Below are positions 40,833 through 48,756 of a stretch of DNA of 64,000 bases, in pieces; position 1 is the stretch's first letter; each line of letters begins with the position of its first letter. The position numbers and the translations under genes are program-made. Source of the stretch: JALOOB01 sp964387985 (GTDB taxonomy: Bacteria; Chloroflexota; Anaerolineae; CG2-30-64-16); the NCBI GenBank assembly GCA_964387985.1, contig CAYLZG010000005.1:11284-75283 (forward strand), given 5' to 3'. The notes beneath the pieces are model-generated. The model had not been told where the DNA came from. It did not search any database and saw only the letters and a list, made by a program, of their open reading frames with translations.

Positions 40833-40889
40833 TGCATATCTCCTTAAGACTGTAACGCTTGGGCGTCGGTCAAGGCAGCGTCTGTTTCG

Positions 40890-41120
40890 CGTACTTCGAG
40901 AGGTAAGGGGGGAAGCGGGCCGGTCAACTCGGTGTAAGGCTTGCAGGCCGCAGCCAGTAGCGACGCGACCAGTACGACAGCCAGGGTAAACAGGACGGAC
41001 GGCAGCAGGCAGGCAGGCGCCCGTCTGCCGATGTGGAGCACTTTTGACCACGGCGGGTGTCTATGCCGCAGGACGCGGCAGCGACGCCTTGGGCGCGCGT
41101 CGCCGCGATAAACAAAGCGG
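40890..41120 (-). pseudogene. Remnant of an ABC sugar permease N-terminus
   Basis: The 329-base gap between the GH2 gene and the permease holds a decayed copy of the permease's own 5' end. One frame reads SVLFTLAVVLVASLL then AACKPYTELTGPLPPLPL, aligning with FSAFKPYQELIDPFPTLLP of the intact gene at 41162-42055; the nucleotides around GTAAGGCTTG are shared. After about 50 residues the similarity ends and the frame stops. It looks like a partial duplication, not a gene; a short lipoprotein with lipobox LAAAC is the less likely reading. Confidence 0.6.
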
Positions 41121-41161
41121 TCAAGCTTCGTGGGAGGTGACCACAGCACTATGACCTGCCA

Positions 41162-42055
41162 TCAACCTTTCAACCCTGAGGTCTGTGCCCCGCGCACAAA
41201 AGTCCGCTGTGATAACGCGTAGGCGACCAGGACCGGCAGGACTGTCAAGAGCGAGCCGGTGATCCACAGATCATAGCGCGTCCAGTAGATGCTGCGTAGG
41301 CCATTCAGGAACAGAGGCAGCGTCTGTTTGTCCATCGAGTTGATGATCACCGAGGGGAAAAGGAAGTTGTCCCACTGTCCCAGAAAGGTGAAGACCGAGA
41401 TCGTCGTCAGCGGCGCCAGGGCCAGCGGCATGACCACACGCGAGTAGATCCAGAATTCGCCCGCGCCGTCGATGCGCGCGGCCTCGATGAGTTCTGTCGG
41501 GATGCCCTCGCAGAAGCTGCGCATGGTGTATATCCCGAAGGTGCTCCACAGGCTGATAACTACCAAGGCCCACAGGCTGTCGACCAGCTTGAGTTCAGCG
41601 ACCTGCACATAGAGTGGGATCATGATGACCACGAAGGGAAGCATCATGGTCGCCAGGATGATCTTGAAGAGCACTTCCTTGAGCGGGAAGCGATACTTGG
41701 CGAAGACATAGCCGGTCGCTGAGGCCGTCAGCGCCTGAACCGCGGTTACAGCCGCGGCGACCCAGACCGTATTCCACATGGCCAAAGGGAAGCCGCGGCG
41801 AGTGAAGATTTCGTAGAAGGTGGCGACCGACCACTGCTTGGGGAGCAGGGTTGGAAAGGGATCGATCAGTTCCTGGTAAGGCTTGAAGGCCGAGAACACC
41901 AGGAGAATGAAGGGGGTGATGGCCAGGAAGGAGAGGACCGTCAGCAGCGCGTAGGCCGGCACCTGACCGAGCACCTTGCGCACACGGGCCAGGCTCGCTG
42001 TGCCCCGATACCTTCTGGTTGGTCGCGGTGAGGAATTCAACATTGTGGCACCCAT
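41162..42055 (-). CDS. ABC sugar transporter permease, MalG type
   Basis: 297 residues, ribosome site GAGGAG. Six hydrophobic helices, beginning AYALLTVLSFLAITPFILLVFSAF. The cytoplasmic EAA loop that docks the ATPase is ELIEAARIDGAGEFWIYSRVVMPL. It pairs with the permease 12 bases upstream to form the channel of a carbohydrate uptake (CUT1) importer. No ATPase gene lies in the window; these importers often share a single genome-wide ATPase. Confidence 0.92.
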   Translation of the reverse strand: MGATMLNSSPRPTRRYRGTASLARVRKVLGQVPAYALLTVLSFLAITPFILLVFSAFKPYQELIDPFPTLLPKQWSVATFYEIFTRRGFPLAMWNTVWVAAAVTAVQALTASATGYVFAKYRFPLKEVLFKIILATMMLPFVVIMIPLYVQVAELKLVDSLWALVVISLWSTFGIYTMRSFCEGIPTELIEAARIDGAGEFWIYSRVVMPLALAPLTTISVFTFLGQWDNFLFPSVIINSMDKQTLPLFLNGLRSIYWTRYDLWITGSLLTVLPVLVAYALSQRTFVRGAQTSGLKG

Positions 42056-42067
42056 CGGTCTGACTCC

Positions 42068-43030
42068 TCAGTACTCAAAGGTGGCGCGCAGGCGGTTGGT
42101 GGCTGTCTGGATCAGGAATACGATGACAAACAGCCAGACGGCTATGGCTGAGGCGAAGCCGAAACGCCAGTTGGTAAAGGCCTCGGTGTAAAGCCAGATG
42201 CTCAATACGGTCGTGGCGTACCCTGGTCCACCCGCATTCTTTGGCAGGAGCGCGGCTGAGACGTACACCTGCAGCCCCTGGATGAGCAGCATCGTGACGA
42301 CCAGCATCAGTATGGGCGACAGCAGCGGCATCGTTACGCGCCAGAAAACCTGCCAACCGTTGGCGCCGTCCACGTACGCAGCATCATAGAATTCCTGGGG
42401 TATGTTCAGCAATCCTGCGGTCAGGAGGACCATATACGTACCGAGGATCTTCCAGGCGTCGATGACTGCAACCGTAGTCAGCGCGGAGCTTTCGTCCGTT
42501 AAGAACTTGCTCTCCGGTAGCCCCAGTGCGCGCAGGCCCGCGTTCACGATGCCGGTATCGGGGTCAAGGATTTGCTTGAACAGCAAGGTCATCGCCACCA
42601 GAGAAACTACGACCGGTATGAAAATGGTGAACTGATAGAAATTGCGCCCCCGCTTGATCGAGATCAGAGCCATCGACGTTAGGAGCGCGAGCGGAAAACA
42701 GAACAGCCATAGCTCGGCGGCATAGATGAGGGTTTTGCTGGTGGCAATCGGGAAGAGAAAATGCTGAGTGACTAATTCGAAGTTCTGCAGGCCGATGAAC
42801 CGCACCTTATCCGGTTCAAGATAGTTTTGATTGGTGAGCGCCATAACCAACCCACGCACGATAGGACCAATCGTAAAGAGGCCATACCAGGCGACTGTCG
42901 GCAACAGGACCATCAAGCCAAACCAAAACTGTGGCCGCCTGAGCGCCTTGCGGATCTGCTGGCGCGTCCCGCGCGGCTGCAGGGTTACCTGGACCGCGCC
43001 AGCAGGCAACCTGGACTCCGTATGTGCCAT
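42068..43030 (-). CDS. ABC sugar transporter permease, MalF type
   Basis: 320 residues from ATG 43030, preceded by GGAGGG; the frame is open further but without a ribosome site. Helix one is FGLMVLLPTVAWYGLFTIGPIVRGL, the usual CUT1 start, and the EAA loop is EFYDAAYVDGANGWQVFWRVTMPL. It forms a heterodimer with the following MalG-type subunit. A 296-base spacer with strong dyads separates it from the binding-protein gene upstream. Confidence 0.92.
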   Translation of the reverse strand: MAHTESRLPAGAVQVTLQPRGTRQQIRKALRRPQFWFGLMVLLPTVAWYGLFTIGPIVRGLVMALTNQNYLEPDKVRFIGLQNFELVTQHFLFPIATSKTLIYAAELWLFCFPLALLTSMALISIKRGRNFYQFTIFIPVVVSLVAMTLLFKQILDPDTGIVNAGLRALGLPESKFLTDESSALTTVAVIDAWKILGTYMVLLTAGLLNIPQEFYDAAYVDGANGWQVFWRVTMPLLSPILMLVVTMLLIQGLQVYVSAALLPKNAGGPGYATTVLSIWLYTEAFTNWRFGFASAIAVWLFVIVFLIQTATNRLRATFEY

Positions 43031-43053
43031 CACTACCCTCCACGCATCGATTG

Positions 43054-43072
43054 CGGTGCCCACTCGGCACCG
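43054..43072 (-). repeat. Short hairpin in the binding-protein/permease spacer
   Basis: CGGTGCC and GGCACCG around a five-base loop, 24 bases before the permease start. No run of T follows, so it is unlikely to be a full terminator; it may slow ribosomes or ribonucleases. Confidence 0.45.
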
Positions 43073-43141
43073 ATGTCTCGCCGCACAAGCTCTACTTGCC
43101 GCGATCACACGTCGTTGTGCCAAGGGCTTGGTTGATGGATC

Positions 43142-43237
43142 CCGTTACGGCAAACTCCTACTGAAGGGCCTGCTTCATACGCCTGAGAACTCGCTGCGAA
43201 TGCTGGGAGGTTCTTCGCGCGGAGTTTGCCGTAACGG
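43142..43237 (-). repeat. Long inverted repeat between binding protein and permease genes
   Basis: Perfect 17-base arms, CCGTTACGGCAAACTCC at 43142-43158 and its complement at 43221-43237, separated by 62 bases. In the transcript the arms would close a large stem that could protect the upstream binding-protein message and lower expression of the permeases, as dyads do between malE and malF. It could also be a mobile palindrome; no second copy is seen in the window. Confidence 0.65.
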
Positions 43238-43326
43238 ATGTTGCGTTGCAAGCTCCACCAGGAGCGACGTCAGACCGTAGCTCCGCGTGAAGGTGGCGCT
43301 TGCGAGCCTGGTTGTAGCTGGAACTC

Positions 43327-44772
43327 TTACGTTGCGGCTACGTCGGCATCCCACTGCTGGAGCTGGTTCACAGCACGCTCCTGGATCAGTTTCGCGCCCT
43401 CGGCCGAACTGAGCTTCCCGCCCCGGATCTGCGTACAGACATCCGAGACGGCGGACTCGACCTGGCCAATGTACCATTCGCCGCCGAAGAAGGTCTGGTC
43501 CTTCAGCATGTCGAACTGGCCCCTGTACATCTGGCGAATCACATCGCTGTACTTCTCGCCGGTGTCATCCCACATCGGATGGTCATTCGCCTTGATCAGC
43601 GGTACAGGCACCATGTAGTTGGCGACGTAGTTCGTCATCCAGACTTGCTGTCCTTCAACGGTCGTCAGCCACTTCAGGAACTCCACGGCGTTGGCCTGGT
43701 TCGCGACCCTGGGCAGGGTGATGAAACCCCAGCCACCTTCGCCCATCCACTTGTTAGGTTTGCTCGGGTCGGCGTTCGGGGGTGTGAAGCACTCGTACCA
43801 TAGGCCGACTTCTTCCAGGAAGAAGAGAACTGCGACGTTGCCACGGGCAACGGCCACCTTTTGCTGCTGTGCCAGGTTGGTCTGCGAGTCGCCCTGGTCC
43901 GCCTCGATGCCCATCTTGACCGGCGTTTCCACCAGCAGTTCCAGCACCTTGACGGTGTCGTCGTTGTCGAAATCGAACTTCCGGGCATCTGCGTCCCACC
44001 ACATGCGGTCCATCTGGTGCAGCATGCTTGAAACGTACGAGAACTCCCAACCTGCGCTGCTCAAGCCGTAGCGGATGACCTTGCCATCCTCTTCAACCTG
44101 CAGCTTCTGCGCAAGCTCCCACATCTGCTCATAGCTGTCGAACTGGAGCTTGCCATTCTTCGGGGGATAGAGCTTGGCTTCCTCGGCGGTGATCTTGTTA
44201 TACTTGAGATCCTCGGTGGGCCAGGCGCCTGCGATGCTGATCGTGCTGAACTCAGTTGGCACACCGTAGATTTTGCCCCGCCACGTGTAGCAGGGGATGC
44301 CGTCGCCGAACCAATCCTTCGCAGGATCGGAGCCGGCCGCTTTATACACAGAATCGTCGATGTCTACAACGGCATTCTTGGGCAGATACGAGGCCAAGCC
44401 CTTGCCCATCACGCAGGCTACATCAGGGGGCGTGCCCGCGGCGAGTGCCACGAGCGGTTTGCCGAATGGATCATCCTGCGGCTGCACAACCACCTTGATG
44501 CCCGTCTTCTCGGTGAAGGCTTTGCCCAGCGCTTCATACTTGGTGATGTGCGGATCGTACTTGAGACCCCACAGGATCAATTCGCCACTTGCTGCAGGTG
44601 CGGGGGCTTCCGCTGCCGGTTTCTCGGCCTCGGCCCCACCCTCTGCAGCAGGAGCTGCCGCGGGCGCGGCCGCTGGAGGTGCACAGGCTGCGACGACGCC
44701 TGCTGCCGTTGCCAAGCCCAGCGCCTTCACCATCTGGCGTCGGGTCAGCTTCGTTCCTTCGTCTAGACTCAT
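43327..44772 (-). CDS. ABC transporter sugar-binding lipoprotein, Tat-type
   Basis: 481 residues from ATG 44772, directly after AAGGAGG; the longer frame lacks a site. N-terminus: KLTRRQMVKALG (twin arginine), hydrophobic helix, lipobox VAACAPP, then an Ala/Pro/Glu-rich linker to about residue 60. The mature part is a family 1 solute-binding protein: ELILWGLKYDPHITKYEALGKAF, GTPPDVACVMG, YGVPTEFSTISIAG and EFLKWLTTVEGQQVW. It starts the minus-strand operon and should deliver oligosaccharides to the two permeases. Confidence 0.93.
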   Translation of the reverse strand: MSLDEGTKLTRRQMVKALGLATAAGVVAACAPPAAAPAAAPAAEGGAEAEKPAAEAPAPAASGELILWGLKYDPHITKYEALGKAFTEKTGIKVVVQPQDDPFGKPLVALAAGTPPDVACVMGKGLASYLPKNAVVDIDDSVYKAAGSDPAKDWFGDGIPCYTWRGKIYGVPTEFSTISIAGAWPTEDLKYNKITAEEAKLYPPKNGKLQFDSYEQMWELAQKLQVEEDGKVIRYGLSSAGWEFSYVSSMLHQMDRMWWDADARKFDFDNDDTVKVLELLVETPVKMGIEADQGDSQTNLAQQQKVAVARGNVAVLFFLEEVGLWYECFTPPNADPSKPNKWMGEGGWGFITLPRVANQANAVEFLKWLTTVEGQQVWMTNYVANYMVPVPLIKANDHPMWDDTGEKYSDVIRQMYRGQFDMLKDQTFFGGEWYIGQVESAVSDVCTQIRGGKLSSAEGAKLIQERAVNQLQQWDADVAAT

Positions 44773-45062
44773 TGCCGATCCTCCTTGTGGCTGAACGAGG
44801 AGAGCAGTTCGAACACTGCTCGGGGCACCGCCGTGCTGGCTGGCATAACCGTCACGGCTGAGCTTGAGTGGCTGAGACTCATCCCTGGGGTTCATGCAGC
44901 TTGTGACGCCTCCTTGCCCTTCGTGTATGGGGGAGCTGGCTCTGGCACGCGAGTTACCAGACGAACCATGCGAAATCGGAACCGTACTGCATTGCTGGGA
45001 TTATCACGCTTACTGGCCGACCGTTGAGGTCAAAAGCCAGTCACACTCGGTCGGATTAGGAC

Positions 45063-45091
45063 TAGACAAATCGCGCGAAATCTGATATAGT
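45063..45091 (+). promoter_or_regulatory. Sigma-70-type promoter for the chaperonin-like operon
   Basis: TAGACA at 45063-45068, 17 bases, TATAGT at 45086-45091. Its layout relative to the operator copies that of the gntR1 promoter, with eight bases between -10 box and operator. Confidence 0.7.
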
Positions 45092-45111
45092 AGCCGGGAA
45101 ACTGTTTACAA
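45084..45111 (-). promoter_or_regulatory. Possible divergent promoter for the transport/glycosidase operon
   Basis: On the minus strand TTGTAA (45111-45106) and TATATC (45089-45084) are 16 bases apart. The -35 box would fall inside the operator, so one bound repressor could silence both directions. Weaker than the plus-strand promoter. Confidence 0.4.
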
Positions 45112-45119
45112 TCTACCAT
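45100..45119 (+). promoter_or_regulatory. Putative GntR operator, copy 2
   Basis: AACTGTTTACAATCTACCAT, 17 of 20 identical to 6440-6459. The TGTTTACA core is a partial dyad. It overlaps the expected transcription start of the plus-strand operon whose third gene is a GntR regulator with the same recognition helix as gntR1. Confidence 0.6.
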
Positions 45120-45132
45120 ACCTTTTATCCCC

Positions 45133-45151
45133 TGTCAAGTATATCTTGACA
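45133..45151. promoter_or_regulatory. Palindromic operator candidate with embedded TTGACA
   Basis: TGTCAAG-TATAT-CTTGACA, a perfect seven-base dyad around five bases. The right arm supplies a TTGACA that with TAGGTT at 45169-45174 (17 bases) could be a second plus-strand promoter. It differs from the GntR-type element, so a second regulator may act here. Confidence 0.5.
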
Positions 45152-45226
45152 AAAATAGACCCGTATGTTAGGTTCTGCCGCGCTGGTCCAGGATGGACCC
45201 GTCAGCAGGTCAGAAAGGCCGCATCC

Positions 45227-46846
45227 ATGCCGCAACCTCGTCAGCGCGTCGTCTTCCAACCTGAAGTCCGCCAGGGATTACAGCAAGGCATCCATGTCGT
45301 CGTCTCAGCAGTCCGTCCCACTTTGGGTCCCCAATCACGCGTGGTCGCCTCAGAACTGCACACCGGCGCGAACTCATTCGAATTTCTGGATGACGCTGGC
45401 ACCATCGCCCGCCGCATCATCCAGTTGCCCGACCGCGACCAAGATGTCGGCGCGATGCTCGCACGCAAGACCATCTGGCAGGTCCATGACGAGGCCGGAG
45501 ACGGTGCGGCCACGGCAGCCGTGATCTTCGAGTCCGTCTTTGAGCAAGGGATGAAGTACATCACCGCGGGCGGCAACGCCATGGCCCTGCGGCGGTATCT
45601 TGAGGCAGGCCGTGACACCATCCTGGCCGAGCTGGCCCGCATGACCGTCCAGGTGAGGGGACCCCGGGGACTGGCCGAGTTCGCAGGGTCGATGTGTGAA
45701 GACGCAGAACTAGCAGAATTGCTCGGTGAGATCTTCGACATCATCGGCGAATGGGGACGCCTGGACATTCGGGAGGGCCAGGGGCGCGCTTTGGAGCGTG
45801 AATATGTCGAAGGCCTCTACTGGGAAGGAGCCGCGTTCGCGCGTGAAATGCTGGGTGGCCCCCAACGCGACCGCGTCGAGCTGGAGGAAGCGGCGCTCCT
45901 GATCTCAGACCTGAAGGTTCAGAAGGCCGAGGACATCGTACATCTGCTGACCACAGCGCGTGCGACAGGTGTGCGTGCGCTCCTGTGCATCGTACAAGAC
46001 CTAGCGCCCGCCGCGCTCAGCGTGCTCCTCGCCAATAACAGGCCAGGCGAATTCCAGGTCGTGGCGGCGAAGATGCCGTTTATGGTGCCGCTAAAGCAAC
46101 AGGGCATCCTCGGGGATTTGGCACTGCTCACGGGAGGACAGGCCATCATCGGAGATTCCGGCCAGACGCTGGCCACAGTGCGAGCCATTGACCTGGGGCG
46201 CGCGCGGCGCGCTTGGGTTGACCGGCACAATTTCGGGATTGTGGGCGGTCAGGGCAATCCCAAGGCGATACGCAAGCACATGCGCACCTTGCGGACAGGT
46301 TTTCGCGCCGCTAAAGATGCGGAACAGCGCGACCTGCTGCGCGAGCGCGCCGGTAAGATGCTCAGCGGCTCAGCCACGCTTTATATTGGTGGCGCGACCT
46401 CCCTGGAGATCGCGCAGCGCAAGGCCACGGCCGTACGCGTGAGTGAAGCTTTGCGGGGCGCGCTGCGCGAGGGCGTTGTCCCTGGGGGCGGGGCCGCGCT
46501 CCTCGCCTGCCGGCCCGCACTGGCACAGCGACTGGCTGACAGCCGCGAGCTTGATGAGCGCATGGCCTACCGCATCCTCATGCGCGCGCTGGAAGAGCCG
46601 ACCCGCACTATCATCGCCAATGCAGGGGCCGACCCCAGCGAGGTGATGCCGCAAATCAAGCAGGCGGGCGAGGGTTACAGCTATGACGTGCAGGCCGAGC
46701 AGGTGCAGGACATGGCGGCAGCCGGCATCTGGAGCGGCGCCAGTGTGACCAAGTCCCTCGTGACCTCGGCCATCACGACTGCTGCGATGGCCCTGACTAT
46801 CGAAGTGGTGGTTCATCGCGAGCGGAAGATGGAGGTCGAGCCATGA
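45227..46846 (+). CDS. Divergent GroEL-like chaperonin (Cpn60 family)
   Basis: 539 residues from ATG 45227 (AGAAAGG upstream); a TTG at 45146 lacks a site and lies in the promoter region. Family features in order: RPTLGPQSRVV at 30-40, DDAGTIAR, ATP-site AGDGAATAAVI near 90-100 (GDGTTTAT in GroEL), apical domain about 170-350, and EGVVPGGGAALLA. The residue equivalent to the GroEL hydrolysis Asp398 appears to be Glu (VSEAL), and the Gly-Met tail is missing. No GroES gene is nearby, and the setting is a sugar regulon, so it is an extra, specialised chaperonin and not the housekeeping one. Confidence 0.87.
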   Translation: MPQPRQRVVFQPEVRQGLQQGIHVVVSAVRPTLGPQSRVVASELHTGANSFEFLDDAGTIARRIIQLPDRDQDVGAMLARKTIWQVHDEAGDGAATAAVIFESVFEQGMKYITAGGNAMALRRYLEAGRDTILAELARMTVQVRGPRGLAEFAGSMCEDAELAELLGEIFDIIGEWGRLDIREGQGRALEREYVEGLYWEGAAFAREMLGGPQRDRVELEEAALLISDLKVQKAEDIVHLLTTARATGVRALLCIVQDLAPAALSVLLANNRPGEFQVVAAKMPFMVPLKQQGILGDLALLTGGQAIIGDSGQTLATVRAIDLGRARRAWVDRHNFGIVGGQGNPKAIRKHMRTLRTGFRAAKDAEQRDLLRERAGKMLSGSATLYIGGATSLEIAQRKATAVRVSEALRGALREGVVPGGGAALLACRPALAQRLADSRELDERMAYRILMRALEEPTRTIIANAGADPSEVMPQIKQAGEGYSYDVQAEQVQDMAAAGIWSGASVTKSLVTSAITTAAMALTIEVVVHRERKMEVEP

Positions 46847-47820
46847 CAGGCCCCTCAAGCGTGGGGATGCAGCAGGCCAACATGTTGGCCGAGTGGATCT
46901 ATGGCCTGATAGCAGCTACTGCCCCGGCTGGAGGCTCGGTCCTGTACGCCGCGCGCGGCTCCGGCCTGTACAGATCAACAGATGGCGGCCACACCTGGGA
47001 TGACTTGTATGCTGGACTTAACTTGCCTGGCCCGCTGGCAACCGCCGCGGTCGCGCTGTCGTCCGCGTACCCGAGCGACGGCACCCTGTTTGCGGGTATG
47101 GCGGGGGCCGTCATGTACTCGCGCGATCACGGGCAGAGCTGGCAGGCTGCGTCGCTGGCCTCGCCCGCGCCAACGGTGACCGCGCTCGCCGTTTCGCCGG
47201 ATTACGAGCGTGACGGGGTCGTCTTTGCTGCGAGCGCAGAGGATGGCATCTTTCGCTCCAAGGATCGCGGAGGACGCTGGGGCGCCTGGAATTTCGGCCT
47301 GCTCGACCTGAACACGCTCTGCCTGGCACTCTCGCCTGCGTTCGGCCATGACCAGACCCTCTTTGTCGGGACAGAGAGCGGGATCTTTCGCAGCACGAAC
47401 GGGGGCCGGGCATGGCGCGACGTGGAGTTTTCGGAAGATCATGCCCCGGTTCAATGTCTGGCAATCTCGCCTGGCTATCGCGATGATGGCGCGCTGGCCG
47501 CAGGAACCGAGTCGTGCGGGCTGTTCTTCTCACACGATGGGGGCGAGACCTGGCATCGTGTTGCCGAGGACGTCATCGCCGGTTCGGTTGTCACCGTGGC
47601 GATCTCGGCCGCAGGCCAGCATCAACGGGTGCTCGTCGCGACCGATGAAGCGCTCCTCGTGTCAGACGATGCAGGGGCCTCATGGAGTCTCCTGCTCCAG
47701 GAAAGGAACACGCAACTCACATGTTGCGCTGCGCCGGTGGACCTGATATCGGGCGGAGAGGTCTTCGTTGGTACTATGGACGGCAAAGTTCTGCGCGGGA
47801 CATTGCCCGCAGCAGCTTAG
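46843..47820 (+). CDS. BNR/Asp-box beta-propeller protein
   Basis: 325 residues; the start overlaps the chaperonin stop (ATGA). Six Asp boxes (SxDxGxxW) are spaced along the chain: STDGGHTW, SRDHGQSW, SKDRGGRW, STNGGRAW, SHDGGETW and SDDAGASW, each paired with an SPxxxxDxxLFxGT strand. That predicts a six- or seven-bladed propeller of the sialidase/Ycf48 type. No signal peptide and no catalytic sialidase Arg triad is evident, so binding or scaffolding is more likely than hydrolysis. Coupled translation suggests it works with the chaperonin. Confidence 0.85.
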   Translation: MTGPSSVGMQQANMLAEWIYGLIAATAPAGGSVLYAARGSGLYRSTDGGHTWDDLYAGLNLPGPLATAAVALSSAYPSDGTLFAGMAGAVMYSRDHGQSWQAASLASPAPTVTALAVSPDYERDGVVFAASAEDGIFRSKDRGGRWGAWNFGLLDLNTLCLALSPAFGHDQTLFVGTESGIFRSTNGGRAWRDVEFSEDHAPVQCLAISPGYRDDGALAAGTESCGLFFSHDGGETWHRVAEDVIAGSVVTVAISAAGQHQRVLVATDEALLVSDDAGASWSLLLQERNTQLTCCAAPVDLISGGEVFVGTMDGKVLRGTLPAAA

Positions 47821-47844
47821 TTTCTATCGTGGAGGTAGTGGCCC

Positions 47845-48525
47845 ATGGAAGCTTTGGGCATCACGCCACCTGTACACAATCAACTCTGGCAATCGGTCCT
47901 GCATCAACTGCGGGTGGCTATCGTAACCGGCGCACTGCCGCCAGGCACGCATCTGGTTGAGGTGGAGCTGGCCACGCGACTTGCGGTTAGCCGGGGGCCT
48001 GTGCGCGAGGCGCTCGCCCGGCTGGAGCACGAAGGGTTAGTCGTCAACTACCCGTATCGCGGCAGGTTCGTCGCGGAAATCACGGAAGAGGATATCCACG
48101 AAATCTATGATCTGCGCCGGCTCATTGAAGGCCGGGCCGTAGAATCGCTGGGCGAAAAACTGGACCCAGCGGACATCGAGCGCCTGCGTGAGATCAGGAA
48201 GCAAATGGTCCTGGCGCTCAACGAAGGCCGTAACGAAGACTTCGCCGACCTGGACATCGAATTTCACCGCCAGATCATTACTATGAGCAAGCGCGAGCGC
48301 CTGCTGAAAATCTGGAATACACTCTCCAGCGTCACCCATGCTTTCATCGTCTTCAACGCACGCAACGATCCTGAAGCCATCGCGCTGATCGCCGGTCCGC
48401 ATGAGACCATCCTCGAAGCGCTCATCCGGCATGACACCGTCGCCGCGCGAGAAGCCCTGATCCAACACCTGATCGAAGCGGAGGTGGGACTCATCGCGGC
48501 CAAGGCAAAGTCAAACAGGGCGTAA
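47845..48525 (+). CDS. GntR-family transcriptional regulator, FCD subfamily (gntR2)
   Basis: 226 residues, ribosome site GGAGG. Winged helix with VSRGPVREALARLEHEGLVV, nearly the same recognition region as gntR1, then an FCD domain: IYDLRRLIEGRAVESL, DLDIEFHRQIITMSKRERLL and AGPHETILEALIRHD with the metal-binding Asp/His residues. Third gene of the chaperonin-like operon, 24 bases after the propeller gene, and presumably a repressor at 45100-45119 and 6440-6459. Confidence 0.9.
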   Translation: MEALGITPPVHNQLWQSVLHQLRVAIVTGALPPGTHLVEVELATRLAVSRGPVREALARLEHEGLVVNYPYRGRFVAEITEEDIHEIYDLRRLIEGRAVESLGEKLDPADIERLREIRKQMVLALNEGRNEDFADLDIEFHRQIITMSKRERLLKIWNTLSSVTHAFIVFNARNDPEAIALIAGPHETILEALIRHDTVAAREALIQHLIEAEVGLIAAKAKSNRA

Positions 48526-48571
48526 ATGGTTTGTGGCGCCGTGGTCAGCTGCTGTCGCCTGCCGCCGCGCC

Positions 48572-48597
48572 CGTGCACCTCACTGCCGGGGTGCGCG
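48572..48597 (+). terminator. Weak hairpin after gntR2
   Basis: CGTGCACC and GGTGCGCG pair (one G-T) around ten bases, 47 bases after the stop. No T run follows, so it is at best a factor-assisted terminator marking the end of the regulon. The rest of 48526-48660 shows no gene. Confidence 0.3.
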
Positions 48598-48672
48598 TCA
48601 TAATGCCACTCCAATCCTCTGCCTGACGCTCCATCTGGCACTGCCGGTGATATCTCCACTTTGTGACAAATC

Positions 48673-48686
48673 AGCACATCTGTGCT
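48673..48686. promoter_or_regulatory. Palindrome before the phage-like genes
   Basis: AGCACA-TC-TGTGCT, a perfect six-base dyad about 70 bases before the first island gene. It could be a phage-type repressor site. Confidence 0.35.
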
Positions 48687-48756
48687 ACCATCTCCCCCGG
48701 CGGCTACGGGCCGACGGCCACACGCCGCCGCATCCCTGTTCCAGCGAGACAGCGCC

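Larger units (their letters stand above)
44773..45226. other. Divergent regulatory region of blocks 2 and 3
   Basis: This 454-base non-coding stretch separates the minus-strand transport/glycosidase operon from the plus-strand chaperonin-like operon. Everything recognisable lies in the part from 45063 on: promoters in both directions, the shared operator and a second palindrome. Nothing clear is visible between 44790 and 45060 apart from the ribosome site of the binding-protein gene. Confidence 0.7.

Noticed and set aside
40833..41051. N-terminal extension of the second GH2 enzyme
   Set aside because: The extra 73 residues are Arg/Pro-rich without similarity to the paralogue, whereas GTG 40832 has a good ribosome site and aligns with the paralogue's start.
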